DNA of 64,000 nt from an uncultured Sutterella sp. (GTDB taxonomy: Bacteria > Pseudomonadota > Gammaproteobacteria > Burkholderiales > Burkholderiaceae_F): NCBI GenBank assembly GCA_900545335.1, contig UQYP01000009.1:1-64000 (forward strand), read 5' to 3'. A program made the translations under genes and the position numbers. A model generated the notes under the pieces. That model was not told the origin of the DNA and did not search any database. It worked only from the letters and a program-made list of their open reading frames with translations. Each line of letters starts with the position of its first letter. Positions within the stretch are counted from its first letter, which is position 1. Below are positions 32,948 to 42,147 of this stretch, piece by piece.

Positions 32948-35297
32948 AGTAGTCATAAAGTCCGGCTGCACCGGGTTGGTCTGTCGTCGGCCGATAGCCC
33001 GGGATGGCACGGCGCAAATCTTCAAGCGGGTCGGAGCCGATGGAACCTAATCCGGTCAACTCCAGTTGGATGAAGAAGGTTGTATCGTACTCGTCCTTGC
33101 TGTCCAAAGTACGTTGTCCGACAAGACGCAAAGCCCAGCAGTCGGCAACATACTCAATACCGGCAAGCATTTCAACAGGTTCTTTTTCATCCAAAGCGTA
33201 GTTATAACGGGCAAGCCCGTAGAGCGAATTCGTAAGCGGCCACTGTACACCGAAATCAATCTGTTTGATTCGGTCAACTTCGGGCGTCGTGGGCAAATCG
33301 TCATAACGATAGTAAAGTCCCATCACGGCAGAAGGCTTGGGCTGCCAACGGATACCGGCGTTAATGCGCGTAAAGCGGCTTTCGCTCGTGGAGTATTGTG
33401 CAGTTGTCGAAGCCACTAAGTCTTTTGTGAGGTGAGCCGTGATATTGCCCAAGTAGTCACTCTTATTGTCTTCGTTTGTCCCTTCCGTACTCTTATGGTT
33501 TCTGTAGTAGCGCCAATTGTGAATGGTGTAACGATTCAGTGCGACGTCCTGGTCAGAGAAATAGAAGCGCTGACCGATAGAAGCACGCAGCCATTCAAAA
33601 CCGGTTTTACGGTCCAAGTAGCGGGAAGTCAGAATTAAAGACAGCTGATTGGCTTCTGACACTCGGTCATGCCCCGTGAATTCGTTTTCCATGAAAAAGC
33701 TTCCGAAGCTCAAATCTGCGTAAGAGCTGTCGAAAACCGGCATCTTGCTCTGATCACGATAGGGGGTATAGACGTAAAAGAGCCGAGGCTCAAAGGTCTG
33801 AGTGGCATCCTTGCCGAACCAGGAAGAATCTCGCTCAAAAATCAATCCGCTGTCGAGACTGAAGGTCGGCACAATAAAGCTTGAATTTTTCTCGTAGCCG
33901 ATCGATTCTCGGAATTGCTTATCGAGATTGTTAAGCCCCGTAAGGTTATAGGCAACACCCGTTACCATGGCCTTGGGGGTCACAAACCACGCGGCGCCTC
34001 TCATCGGGTAGGCAACCGACTGATTCATATAGAAGCGATCGCCCTCGGGCTTAAACTCTTTATCTTTGTGCTTAAAGCGCGTTGCTTCAAAGGTACTGGA
34101 AATTTCCAAACCGTAAAGGTCGGCGTAGTAAGCGCTCCAGCGCAATTCCGGCACTTTTTCATACGGCTTATCAATCGCTGTGTGATCGGTGCGGTTAAGG
34201 ACCTGATTTTTGCGCACACTCAATGACGCATGCCAGAAGTCCTGACCATAACTCATCCAGGCATCCTGCGGCAAAACGGACTCATCACTTTCCTGGAAGT
34301 TGCCGGAAAAGTCATCCATGTAGTCGCCGTCGCTGACACGGTTGTAATCAGCGCCGAAGCGAATACCGTTCCATTGTGCCCAACCTTGCGCTCTGGCACC
34401 GTAGCGGCTGTCACCGGTTTTCCGATCGTTGGGCAGCCAGTCATAGGTTAATGTGCCGCCGAAATTGGGGTTTAAGAATCGGAATTCATTGCCGAGCAGC
34501 AAACCGCGCTTAGTCATCACACGCGGCGTAAAGGTGTAGTCGTAATTGGGGGCAATGTTCCAGTAAATAGGCTGAGCGTAGTCAAAGCCTAAATCTGAAC
34601 TCATGGCGATGGTAGGCGTCAGAAGACCGCTTTGACGCTCGGTGCCCACGGGGAAAAAGGCGTAGGGTAAGCCCATAACGGGAAGTCCCGCCAGATGAAA
34701 GCTCATATCGTGGGCGGTTGCCATGTTATTGGATTCATCAATTGTCAGAGTATCGGCCTCAATCCACCAGGCTTTGCTGCCGGGCTTACAGGTCGAAAGC
34801 GTGGCATCGCGAAGTTCAGTGGAGACACCGCTTTCAAAACGGGCGTACTTTGATTGTCCCTGAATGCGTCTGGCAGCGTATTCGTAACGGGCATCCTGCA
34901 TTTCACCCGTTTCGGTTTCAATTTTGTAGTTGAGCTCGGGCCCCGCGAACCGGACACCGTCACGCAAAACAACGGCGTTGCCTTTTACGTCAACCGTATC
35001 GCTTGACTGGGTGTAAGTGATATTGTCACCGCGGATCACGGTTCCTGCACGGCGCACCTCAGCGTCGCCCGTGAGGATAATTTCATCATCGGTCGTTTCC
35101 ATTTGATCGGCAGAGATGAAACTGGCGCTGTTTTCGTTCACGAGAGCCGCAGAATCACTCAAAGAGGTTGCAGTTCGAAGACGCACACCGTTACTTGCTT
35201 GAGCATAAGCCAAAGAGGTGCAGGCAAGCGCACACGCCACGCTCAAAATTTTGAGTGCGGGTAGCCCTTTAGAAGGGGTATGGGAAAAATCCGACAT
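32940..35297 (-). CDS. lptD: LPS-assembly outer-membrane protein LptD
   Basis: Beta-barrel that inserts LPS into the outer leaflet with LptE. A signal sequence (to about residue 33, ALACTSLAYA) precedes the LptA-like jellyroll with ISADQMETTDDEIILTGDAEVRRAG. The barrel contains PIYWNIAPNYDYTFTPRVMTKRGLLLGNEFRFL. 785 aa, normal. Two mature cysteines are apparent, in STCKPGS and in VADCWALR; the latter replaces the CC pair of E. coli, so a single interdomain disulfide is expected. Divergent from amgK, with 118 bases between; surA overlaps its end. Confidence 0.95.
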   Translation of the reverse strand: MSDFSHTPSKGLPALKILSVACALACTSLAYAQASNGVRLRTATSLSDSAALVNENSASFISADQMETTDDEIILTGDAEVRRAGTVIRGDNITYTQSSDTVDVKGNAVVLRDGVRFAGPELNYKIETETGEMQDARYEYAARRIQGQSKYARFESGVSTELRDATLSTCKPGSKAWWIEADTLTIDESNNMATAHDMSFHLAGLPVMGLPYAFFPVGTERQSGLLTPTIAMSSDLGFDYAQPIYWNIAPNYDYTFTPRVMTKRGLLLGNEFRFLNPNFGGTLTYDWLPNDRKTGDSRYGARAQGWAQWNGIRFGADYNRVSDGDYMDDFSGNFQESDESVLPQDAWMSYGQDFWHASLSVRKNQVLNRTDHTAIDKPYEKVPELRWSAYYADLYGLEISSTFEATRFKHKDKEFKPEGDRFYMNQSVAYPMRGAAWFVTPKAMVTGVAYNLTGLNNLDKQFRESIGYEKNSSFIVPTFSLDSGLIFERDSSWFGKDATQTFEPRLFYVYTPYRDQSKMPVFDSSYADLSFGSFFMENEFTGHDRVSEANQLSLILTSRYLDRKTGFEWLRASIGQRFYFSDQDVALNRYTIHNWRYYRNHKSTEGTNEDNKSDYLGNITAHLTKDLVASTTAQYSTSESRFTRINAGIRWQPKPSAVMGLYYRYDDLPTTPEVDRIKQIDFGVQWPLTNSLYGLARYNYALDEKEPVEMLAGIEYVADCWALRLVGQRTLDSKDEYDTTFFIQLELTGLGSIGSDPLEDLRRAIPGYRPTTDQPGAAGLYDYYE

Positions 35298-35415
35298 GAA
35301 AATGAAATTGGTTCGTCAAAACTGTACCCGCCCATTATAGCCGAAGCGTTTGGCGCTCAAGTTGCATCGTGTCATAATTTCGGCCTGGAAAGTGTAAGAA
35401 TTTAACGGGGGAATC

Positions 35416-36426
35416 ATGACGGATCGTCAACAAGAACGTCACGCCTGGTTGTCGGCCTTGGCCGACCGATATCAATTGGACTTAACAACGGAGGCAGCTG
35501 CCAGTACCGATGCAGGTTTCAGGCGTTATTTCCGTGTTGCCGATCGTCAGAATCAGACTTATATCGTGATGGACGCTCCGACAGAGCACGAGGATGTGCG
35601 TCCCTTTATTCGAGTCACGCACCTTTTTGAAGAAGCGGGCCTCACGGTTCCCCATATTTACGAGCAAAATCCCGAGCAGGGCTTTTTGCTCCTGACCGAC
35701 TTGGGCAAAAAGACCTATCTGGATGTTCTCAATGAAGACAATGCCAGAGAGCTGTTTACTCAAGCCATTGATGCATTGGTGAAGTGGCAAAGCGCTTCCA
35801 AGCCCGGTGTTTTGCCTGAGTATGACCGCGCCTTACTCTCAAGGGAATTGAACCTTTTCCCCGAATGGTATATCGGGCGACATCGCGGCAAAACACTCGA
35901 TGAGCGGCAAAGTGCACTGTTAAAAGTGTGTTTTGAACGCATTTTACAAAATAATCTTTCTCAGGCGAAAGTTTATGTTCACCGGGACTATATGCCGAGA
36001 AACCTCATGCCGCTCAGCTCAGGCGGCCCCGGCATTCTGGACTACCAGGATGCTGTATACGGTCCGGTTTCTTACGATATCGCCTCGCTTTTGCGGGATG
36101 CCTTTATCAGTTGGAACGAAACGTTTGTCATCGATATGACGATTCGCTATTGGGATAAAGCGCGCCAAGCCGGCATTCCGGTGCCCCAGGATTTCGGTGT
36201 TTTCTGGAAAGACGTGGAGTGGATGGGATTGCAGCGGCATCTGAAGATCTTAGGCATCTTTGCACGTCTTAATTACCGCGACGGCAAACCTAAGTATCTC
36301 ACCGATACGCCCCGCTTTATTCGCTATGTGCGCGAAACGGCTCACCGCTACGACGAATTAAAGGCGCTTTTATATCTCGTCGATCAAATTGAAGAGACGG
36401 TTCCTCAGTACGGTTATACCTTCTAG
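35416..36426 (+). CDS. amgK: N-acetylmuramate/N-acetylglucosamine 1-kinase (AmgK)
   Basis: Phosphorylates MurNAc at C1 in the anabolic peptidoglycan-recycling route that bypasses MurA and fosfomycin. Aminoglycoside-phosphotransferase fold: RRYFRVAD, a nucleotide-site YIVMDAP, then catalytic VHRDYMPRNLM and metal-binding GILDYQDAVYGPVSYDIASL. 336 aa. GGGGGA precedes the ATG. It is followed 10 bases later by murU, and lies divergent from lptD-surA, the same neighbourhood as in Pseudomonas where the pathway was described. The kinase family alone would be ambiguous; the murU partner makes the call firm. Confidence 0.9.
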   Translation: MTDRQQERHAWLSALADRYQLDLTTEAAASTDAGFRRYFRVADRQNQTYIVMDAPTEHEDVRPFIRVTHLFEEAGLTVPHIYEQNPEQGFLLLTDLGKKTYLDVLNEDNARELFTQAIDALVKWQSASKPGVLPEYDRALLSRELNLFPEWYIGRHRGKTLDERQSALLKVCFERILQNNLSQAKVYVHRDYMPRNLMPLSSGGPGILDYQDAVYGPVSYDIASLLRDAFISWNETFVIDMTIRYWDKARQAGIPVPQDFGVFWKDVEWMGLQRHLKILGIFARLNYRDGKPKYLTDTPRFIRYVRETAHRYDELKALLYLVDQIEETVPQYGYTF

Positions 36427-36436
36427 GAGAATCAGT

Positions 36437-37132
36437 GTGCGGGCGATGATTTTGGCTGCAGGGCGCGGTAAGCGCATGAAGCCTTTAACGGATACTTTGC
36501 CGAAACCTTTATTGAAGGCAGGCGACAAGCGTCTGATTGACTGGTCAATTGATGCTTTGGTCAAGGCAGGCGTCACCGATATTGTGATTAATACCGCTCA
36601 TCTGTCGCACACCTTCTTGCCAGAGCTTGGCAACCACTATCGGGGAGCCGATATCACTTATTCTGTTGAGGGGAAGAATTACGACGAGTCTCTTGAAACG
36701 TTAGGCGGAATCGCTAAAGCTTTGCCGCTTTTAACTGACGGCATTGAGCCTTTTATCGTGGTAGCAGGTGACATTGTCTCGAATTTTGATTTTTCTTCCC
36801 TTTTAAAGGAGCCCGCAGAGCGCATCCGTTCGGGCAAAGCTCTGGCTCACTTGGTGCTCGTTCCCAATCCGACTTTTCACCCCGAAGGCGACATGGGACT
36901 CATTGACGGTAAAGTAGTCAGAGAGCCCCGCTCTTACACTTACGGCAGCATCGGCCTTTTTTCACCCAAGATGTTTAAAGGGGTGCCTCTTACTTTTGCC
37001 AAGCTTTTCCCTTGGATGTTTCGTTTTATTGACGATGGGCTCGTAACCGGAGAGCTTTATAGCGGTTATTGGGACAATATCGGTACGCCGGAGGCACTTC
37101 GGGCCCTTGCTCAGCATGTTGCGCGGGCGTAA
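36437..37132 (+). CDS. murU: N-acetylmuramate-1-phosphate uridylyltransferase (MurU)
   Basis: Converts MurNAc-1-P plus UTP to UDP-MurNAc, second step after AmgK. The nucleotidyltransferase signature MILAAGRGKRMKPLTDTLPKPLL is at the N-terminus; VAGDIVSNFDFS carries the catalytic Asp, and SGYWDNIGTPEAL lies near the C-terminus. The start is GTG 36437 with AGGAG 7 bases upstream; the longer upstream frame lies in amgK and lacks family similarity. 231 aa. Encoded with amgK as a two-gene operon. Confidence 0.92.
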   Translation: MRAMILAAGRGKRMKPLTDTLPKPLLKAGDKRLIDWSIDALVKAGVTDIVINTAHLSHTFLPELGNHYRGADITYSVEGKNYDESLETLGGIAKALPLLTDGIEPFIVVAGDIVSNFDFSSLLKEPAERIRSGKALAHLVLVPNPTFHPEGDMGLIDGKVVREPRSYTYGSIGLFSPKMFKGVPLTFAKLFPWMFRFIDDGLVTGELYSGYWDNIGTPEALRALAQHVARA

Positions 37133-37155
37133 CTAGTTTTGAATCAGAAAAAGAA

Positions 37156-37180
37156 AATTTGCTCAAAAAATAAGCAAATT
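37156..37180 (+). promoter_or_regulatory. Inverted repeat and TACAAT upstream of dusB
   Basis: AATTTGCT-N9-AGCAAATT, perfect 8-base arms, followed by GAC and TACAAT about 55 bases before dusB. It may be an operator or weak terminator of murU overlapping the dusB-fis promoter; a good -35 at 16-18 bases is not seen. Confidence 0.4.
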
Positions 37181-37240
37181 GACTACAATAGACGCATTGC
37201 CTGTGAGTAAGCGGCAAGGCTTAAGTTTTGAGTTTTGGTG

Positions 37241-38224
37241 ATGAGTTTTCATTTAGGCCCCTACTGCATTGACGGAAAGCTTTTTCTGGCTCCGATGGCA
37301 GGAATAACCGACGCCCCTTTCAGGCAAATGTGCCATGAGTTCGGAGCTGATTATGCCGTGGGCGAGATGGTGGCCAGTGCTCCTCAGTTAAGAAACAGCC
37401 GCAAGACTCTGGGCAGAGTGAAATTTTTTGAAGGTGAATGCCCTCGTGTGGTGCAGCTTCTGGGGGCTGACCGCAGCGCATTGGTTGAGGCCTTTTATTG
37501 GGCGATCGAAGCGGGTGCTCAGGTCATCGACTTTAACATGGGGTGTCCGGCTAAAAAGGTTTGCAATGTTGCCTGCGGCTCGGCTTTAATGTGCGATGCC
37601 GATGCGGCAAAAGAACTTTTAACGGCTCTGGGAGAAGCATCCTGTCAGGCGCAGGTTCCGGTGACATTAAAGTGCCGAACGGGGTGGGATGAGCAGCATA
37701 AAAATGTGAGGCAAATAGCCGCCATTGCTCAGGATTGCGGATTTTCCATGCTCACGGTGCACGGCAGAACACGTGCGGGTGCTTTTGAAAGCGAAGTGGA
37801 ATACGAGAGCATTGCTCGCGTTGCCGAAGATTTGTCAATTCCGGTCGTGGCCAATGGCGATATTTCCGATGCTAACCGTGTAAGAGCCGTTCTTCGCTAC
37901 ACGGGAGCCGATGCTGTGATGATCGGCCGCGCGGCCTTGGGGCAGCCTTGGATTTTTAAAGAAATTAAGACTGAACTCGAAACCGGGCGAGCAGAGGAAA
38001 TCACGCAGAAAGAAAAAGCAGAGGCGATATTGCGTCATTGGCAGCTGCACTTTGCCTGCTATGAAGAGCCGGTTGCCGTTCGAACGTTCAGAAAGCATCT
38101 GCTTTGGTATTTGACGGGCTGGCCCGGCTTTGATGAAGTACGTCCCGGACTGCTTCAGGCATCTGGCGCAGAGAGCCAGCATAAAATCCTGACCGAGTAC
38201 TTTTCCCGTCAGGATTGGAAATAA
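37241..38224 (+). CDS. dusB: tRNA-dihydrouridine synthase B
   Basis: FMN-dependent reduction of uridine to dihydrouridine in tRNA. FLAPMAGITDAPFR, VVQLLGADR, IDFNMGCPAKKV with the catalytic Cys, LKCRTGWD, TVHGRTRAGAF and ANGDISD...GADAVMIGRAALGQPWIF are all family motifs. In-frame TTG and GTG codons lie one and two codons upstream; ATG is preferred. 327 aa. It precedes fis, as in enterics. Confidence 0.94.
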   Translation: MSFHLGPYCIDGKLFLAPMAGITDAPFRQMCHEFGADYAVGEMVASAPQLRNSRKTLGRVKFFEGECPRVVQLLGADRSALVEAFYWAIEAGAQVIDFNMGCPAKKVCNVACGSALMCDADAAKELLTALGEASCQAQVPVTLKCRTGWDEQHKNVRQIAAIAQDCGFSMLTVHGRTRAGAFESEVEYESIARVAEDLSIPVVANGDISDANRVRAVLRYTGADAVMIGRAALGQPWIFKEIKTELETGRAEEITQKEKAEAILRHWQLHFACYEEPVAVRTFRKHLLWYLTGWPGFDEVRPGLLQASGAESQHKILTEYFSRQDWK

Positions 38225-38248
38225 CCTTTTGGTCAAGTGTTGAAAAAT

Positions 38249-38560
38249 ATGGATTCCGATACAATCAAAAAACAGGAAGCGGTGACTGCTAATCCGTTAA
38301 TGAGAAAGCCCGACGATGAGCTTGAAAAAGATGAGTCGTTGGAGGCGGCGGTTATTCGCAATTTGCAGGCGTACTTTGAAACGCTCGACGGTATGCGCCC
38401 CCACCATGAACTGTATCCGATGGTGATTCAGGCGGTTGAAAAGCCTTTGTTGGAATTTGCTCTTAAGCGTACCGGACACAATAAATGTGCAGCAGCTCAG
38501 TTGCTCGGAATCAATCGCAACACGCTGCATAAAAAGCTCAAGTTTTATAAGCTTTCTTAA
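38249..38560 (+). CDS. fis: Fis-family nucleoid/transcription factor
   Basis: DNA-bending regulator. The C-terminal helix-turn-helix is AAAQLLGINRNTLHKKLKFYKL, preceded by VEKPLLEFALKRTGHNKC. The N-terminal part is charged. 103 aa from ATG 38249; an upstream TTG would add four residues. There is no strong Shine-Dalgarno, which suggests coupling to dusB, 24 bases upstream. The dusB-fis-purH order is conserved in betaproteobacteria. Confidence 0.92.
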   Translation: MDSDTIKKQEAVTANPLMRKPDDELEKDESLEAAVIRNLQAYFETLDGMRPHHELYPMVIQAVEKPLLEFALKRTGHNKCAAAQLLGINRNTLHKKLKFYKLS

Positions 38561-38632
38561 TTTTTTTTGAGAAGGCTTAGGTGTGATTTTGTTTTTGTTT
38601 TTTTTGTGATTTAACTTTTGAGGATAAAAACT

Positions 38633-40186
38633 ATGCGCAAACAAGCTTTGCTGAGCGTATCAGATAAAACGGGTGTCGTTGACTTTGCCCGCGAACTGAG
38701 CGCTTTGGGCTACCACTTGCTCTCTACGGGCGGCACGGCTAAGTTGATTGCCCAAGCGGGCATTCCTGTTCAGGAAGTGGCTGACTACACGGGCTTTCCT
38801 GAAATGCTCGATGGTCGTGTAAAGACCTTAAATCCTAAGATCCACGCAGGCATTCTCGCCCGTCGTCCGGATCCTGCTCACATGAAAGCTTTGGCTGATC
38901 ATGAAATTGACCCCATTGATATTGTGGTGGTTAATCTTTATCCGTTTGAAGCTACGGTCGCTAAACCCGACTGCACTTTTGAAGACGCAATCGAAAACAT
39001 TGATATCGGCGGGCCGACCATGATCCGTGCGGCAGCTAAAAATCATGAAAGCGTAGCTGTGGTGGTGGATCCTGCCGATTACGCAGCCGTTTTGGCAGAG
39101 TTGAAAGAAAAAGGTGAAGTTTCTGCCCAAACCCGTTTGCATTTGGCTAAAAAGGTTTTCTGTCACACAGCCCGTTACGACGCCATGATTTCCAACTATC
39201 TCACGGGCTTGGACGACGAAAAGCAAAAGAAAGACTTCCCGGAAACGTTCACGCGCCAGTTCGTGAAGGTGCAGGATATGCGTTACGGTGAAAATCCCCA
39301 CCAAAAGGCAGCTTTTTATCGTGAAGTGCATGTGGGTAAAGGTCTTTTGGCAAGCTACAAACAACTGCACGGCAAAGCTTTGTCTTACAACAATATCGCC
39401 GACAGCGACGCAGCTTGGGAAGCAGTGCGTCAATTTGCAGAACCGGCCTGTGTGATCATCAAACACGCCAACCCCTGCGGTGTGGCTATAGGAGCCGATA
39501 GTGCCGAAGCTTACGCAAAAGCCTTTAAGACTGACTCCAAGAGCGCCTTTGGCGGTATTCTCGCTTTTAATACTGTCGTGACGGCTGCCTGCGCTGAGAT
39601 GATTTCCAAGCAATTTGCTGAAGTCATCATGGCCCCGGCATTTGACGAAGCCGCCCTGGCTATTTTGGAAAAGAAACCTAATTTGCGTCTGCTTACGATC
39701 GAAATGGGTGAAGATCACAACGACTTTGACTTTAAGCGCGTCGGCGGCGGTTTGTTGGTTCAAACGCCTGATTTGCAGGTGGTCTCTGAAGAGGCTTTGC
39801 GAGTCGTGACGAAAAAGCAGCCCACGGCTGAGCAACTCAAGGATATGCTCTTTGCCTGGCGAGTGGCCAAGTTTGTGAAGTCCAATACTATTGTCTTTGC
39901 CAAAGACGGCATGACGATGGGAGTCGGTGCTGGTCAGATGAGCCGCGTGGACTCCGCCCGCATCGCTTCAATTAAGGCCGAAGAGGCAGGCCTTAGCCTG
40001 CAGGGGACGGCTGTGGCAAGCGACGCATTCTTCCCGTTCAGAGACGGTTTGGATGTCGTAGTGGATGCCGGCGCTACTTGTGTGATTCAGCCGGGCGGCT
40101 CCATTCGCGACGAAGAAGTGATTGCTGCAGCTGATGAACGCGGCATCGTTATGGTGTTTACGGGCGAACGTCACTTCCGTCACTAA
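38633..40186 (+). CDS. purH: Bifunctional AICAR transformylase / IMP cyclohydrolase
   Basis: Last two steps of IMP synthesis. The N-terminal MGS-like cyclohydrolase domain (~1-150: [35 protein letters not shown]) precedes the AICARFT domain ([13 protein letters not shown], the catalytic [32 protein letters not shown]). 517 aa from ATG 38633 with GAGGAT upstream. A poly-T rich leader of about 70 bases separates it from fis. Confidence 0.96.
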   Translation: MRKQALLSVSDKTGVVDFARELSALGYHLLSTGGTAKLIAQAGIPVQEVADYTGFPEMLDGRVKTLNPKIHAGILARRPDPAHMKALADHEIDPIDIVVVNLYPFEATVAKPDCTFEDAIENIDIGGPTMIRAAAKNHESVAVVVDPADYAAVLAELKEKGEVSAQTRLHLAKKVFCHTARYDAMISNYLTGLDDEKQKKDFPETFTRQFVKVQDMRYGENPHQKAAFYREVHVGKGLLASYKQLHGKALSYNNIADSDAAWEAVRQFAEPACVIIKHANPCGVAIGADSAEAYAKAFKTDSKSAFGGILAFNTVVTAACAEMISKQFAEVIMAPAFDEAALAILEKKPNLRLLTIEMGEDHNDFDFKRVGGGLLVQTPDLQVVSEEALRVVTKKQPTAEQLKDMLFAWRVAKFVKSNTIVFAKDGMTMGVGAGQMSRVDSARIASIKAEEAGLSLQGTAVASDAFFPFRDGLDVVVDAGATCVIQPGGSIRDEEVIAAADERGIVMVFTGERHFRH

Positions 40187-40193
40187 AACGGTC

Positions 40194-40222
40194 CGATTGG
40201 TTTCGTGAATCGTAACCAATCG
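40194..40222 (+). other. First of two hairpins after purH
   Basis: CGATTGGTT pairs with AACCAATCG, 9 bp with a loop of about 10; followed by a run of A, which makes it a possible minus-strand element. It is immediately upstream of the main terminator. Confidence 0.45.
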
Positions 40223-40224
40223 AA

Positions 40225-40266
40225 AAAATAGGCGCCTACAGATGAGACAGGCGCCTATTTTGCTTT
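40225..40266 (+). terminator. Strong terminator after purH
   Basis: AAAATAGGCGCCT/AGGCGCCTATTTT, 13-bp perfect stem, 11-base loop, then GCTTT. Palindromic with A and T flanks, so it could work both ways, but no gene converges here. Confidence 0.8.
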
Positions 40267-40319
40267 AAAATCAAAGAACTTTGGTGAGATTTTGTGTCAC
40301 CCGATTTAAGGGACTGATC

Positions 40320-41606
40320 ATGCAGATTAACCGTCGAACGTTACTGGCCGCAGGAGGAGCTCTCGCAAGTGGGATGAGTTTGCCTGCCTGGGCCCAACTT
40401 CGCATTGAGATTACGGGGGTGGGTGCCAATCAAATGCCGATTGCCATCCCCCAATTTCAGGGAACCAATAACGCACCGCTGGATTTGTCAGCGGTTATCA
40501 CCGCAGACCTTGAGCGAAGCGGCGCATTCCGCGCGCTCAAAGTAATGGGCGAATTGCCCGCAGAGGATTTGCAAAAGCCCAGAGCGAGCTTTTGGAAAAC
40601 GATGGGAGCCACCGCTTTGGTGATGGGCACCATCGAAAATTTGGCCGACACGCGCTTTAGCATTAATTACCAATTGTTCGGGACGGCTGAAAATAAAGTT
40701 ATCGACGAAAAACAGTTTGTTGTGAGCCGCGGAGATTTGCGCCTGACCGCTCACCGCATTGCCGATGCGATTTACGAGCGTCTCACGGGAGAAAGCGGAA
40801 TCTTTGCTTCTCGCCTGGCATACGTTTTGCAGCGAGGCCCTCAAGCCTATGAGCTCGTTGTCAGCGACAGCGACGGTGAAAATCCCCAGGTGGCACTTCA
40901 GAGCAATCAGTCGATTATTTCCCCCATGTGGTCGCCTAACGGTTTGCTTTTGACCTATGTGTCTTTTGAAGCCAATAAGCCCGTGATTTATCTGCACGAT
41001 GTGCGCTCGGGCGAACGCCGTTTGATTGCGAGCTTCAAGGGCAATAATTCGGCTCCGGCTTTTAGTCCCGACGGAAAAACGATGGCCGTGGCGCTTTCCA
41101 TGGGCGGCGGCACTCACATCTATCTCATGAGTACCAACGGGACCAATGTGCGCCGCTTTACGCACAGCCAGGGAATTGACACAGAGCCTATTTTCAGTCC
41201 TGACGGACAGTACGTTTACTTTACGTCGGATCGGGGCGGCTCGCCTCAGATTTACCGCCAGCCGGTCGCGGGCGGCGCTGCCGAGCGTGTAACCTACAGC
41301 GCTGAGTATGCGATCAGTCCCGCTATCAGTCCCAAAGGGGATAAATTGGCGTTTATCTCGCGCTTTAACGGTGCCTTCCGTGTGACGACATTGGATTTAA
41401 TGACCGGCACGCAGTTCGTATTGACCGATACGGTCAGAGATGAGTCGCCGACCTTTGCACCTAACGGCAAGATTTTGGTTTACGCAACCGAAGAAGCCGG
41501 CCGCGGTGTTTTGGCGACAGTGAGCCTGGACGGTCGGGTGAGAACGCGCCTGACGGGACAAAACGGTGATATTCGCGAGCCCACATGGGGACCGCTTTTG
41601 AAATAG
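40320..41606 (+). CDS. tolB: Tol-Pal system beta-propeller protein TolB
   Basis: Periplasmic protein that partners Pal during outer-membrane constriction at division. A signal peptide (~1-25) ends LPAWA before QLRIEITG. The N-terminal domain is followed by a six-bladed propeller with repeats such as SPMWSPNGLLLTYVS, APAFSPDGKTMAVAL, EPIFSPDGQYVYFTSDRGG and SPAISPKGDKLAF. ATG 40320 with AAGGGA upstream is preferred over a frame start at 40281. The signal n-region NRRTLLAAGG contains twin arginines. 428 aa. TolQ, TolR and TolA are not in the window. Confidence 0.95.
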   Translation: MQINRRTLLAAGGALASGMSLPAWAQLRIEITGVGANQMPIAIPQFQGTNNAPLDLSAVITADLERSGAFRALKVMGELPAEDLQKPRASFWKTMGATALVMGTIENLADTRFSINYQLFGTAENKVIDEKQFVVSRGDLRLTAHRIADAIYERLTGESGIFASRLAYVLQRGPQAYELVVSDSDGENPQVALQSNQSIISPMWSPNGLLLTYVSFEANKPVIYLHDVRSGERRLIASFKGNNSAPAFSPDGKTMAVALSMGGGTHIYLMSTNGTNVRRFTHSQGIDTEPIFSPDGQYVYFTSDRGGSPQIYRQPVAGGAAERVTYSAEYAISPAISPKGDKLAFISRFNGAFRVTTLDLMTGTQFVLTDTVRDESPTFAPNGKILVYATEEAGRGVLATVSLDGRVRTRLTGQNGDIREPTWGPLLK

Positions 41607-41626
41607 TTTCTCTAACGGAGTTTTAA

Positions 41627-42100
41627 ATGCAATTAAAAAGCAAGATTTTATTGGTTAGCTTAGGTTTGGCCGGTGCGCTTTTGACGGGCTGCTCCTCGGT
41701 GGATTTAAATCCCAATGGCCCGGATCAATACGCTGGCGACCCCTTCTCTAATCCGCAGTCGCCCTTGAGCCAGCAAAGCATTTACTTTGCCTTTGACAGC
41801 TACACGGTGCCCGCAGAAGCTCAAGCCATGATTGAGGCTCACGCTCAATATCTGGCCACGCATCCGACGGCTACGGTGGTTTTGGAAGGCAACACCGATG
41901 AACGCGGCGGCCGTGAATATAATTTGGCTCTCGGTCAAAAGCGCAGCGACAGCGTAGAAAACCGCCTGCAGCTTTTGGGTGTGCCCTCTGAACGCATGGA
42001 AAGCGTGAGTTTCGGTAAGGAACGTCCCCGTGCCCTGGGTCACGATGAAGAGTCTTATCAGCAAAACCGCCGTGTGGATATTATTTACCGCACGAAGTAA
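41627..42100 (+). CDS. pal: Peptidoglycan-associated lipoprotein Pal
   Basis: Outer-membrane lipoprotein binding peptidoglycan and TolB. Lipobox LTGC (Cys22) sits in MQLKSKILLVSLGLAGALLTGCSS. The OmpA-like domain has YFAFDSYTVPAEA, LEGNTDERGGREYNLALGQKR and the closing NRRVDIIY. 157 aa. It lies 20 bases after tolB; lipidation would use Lnt, also in this window. Confidence 0.96.
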   Translation: MQLKSKILLVSLGLAGALLTGCSSVDLNPNGPDQYAGDPFSNPQSPLSQQSIYFAFDSYTVPAEAQAMIEAHAQYLATHPTATVVLEGNTDERGGREYNLALGQKRSDSVENRLQLLGVPSERMESVSFGKERPRALGHDEESYQQNRRVDIIYRTK

Positions 42101-42110
42101 TCATTTGAAG

Positions 42111-42128
42111 GCGCCCGTTTTCGGGCGC
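42111..42128 (+). other. Perfect hairpin between pal and cpoB
   Basis: GCGCCCG-TTTT-CGGGCGC, ending 19 bases before cpoB, no T-run. Probable intercistronic stability or attenuation element. Confidence 0.55.
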
Positions 42129-42147
42129 ACTCTCTTGTAAGGATAGT

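Noticed and set aside
38828..39835. 335-codon minus-strand frame inside purH
   Set aside because: Antisense shadow of purH, which has all expected motifs over its full length.
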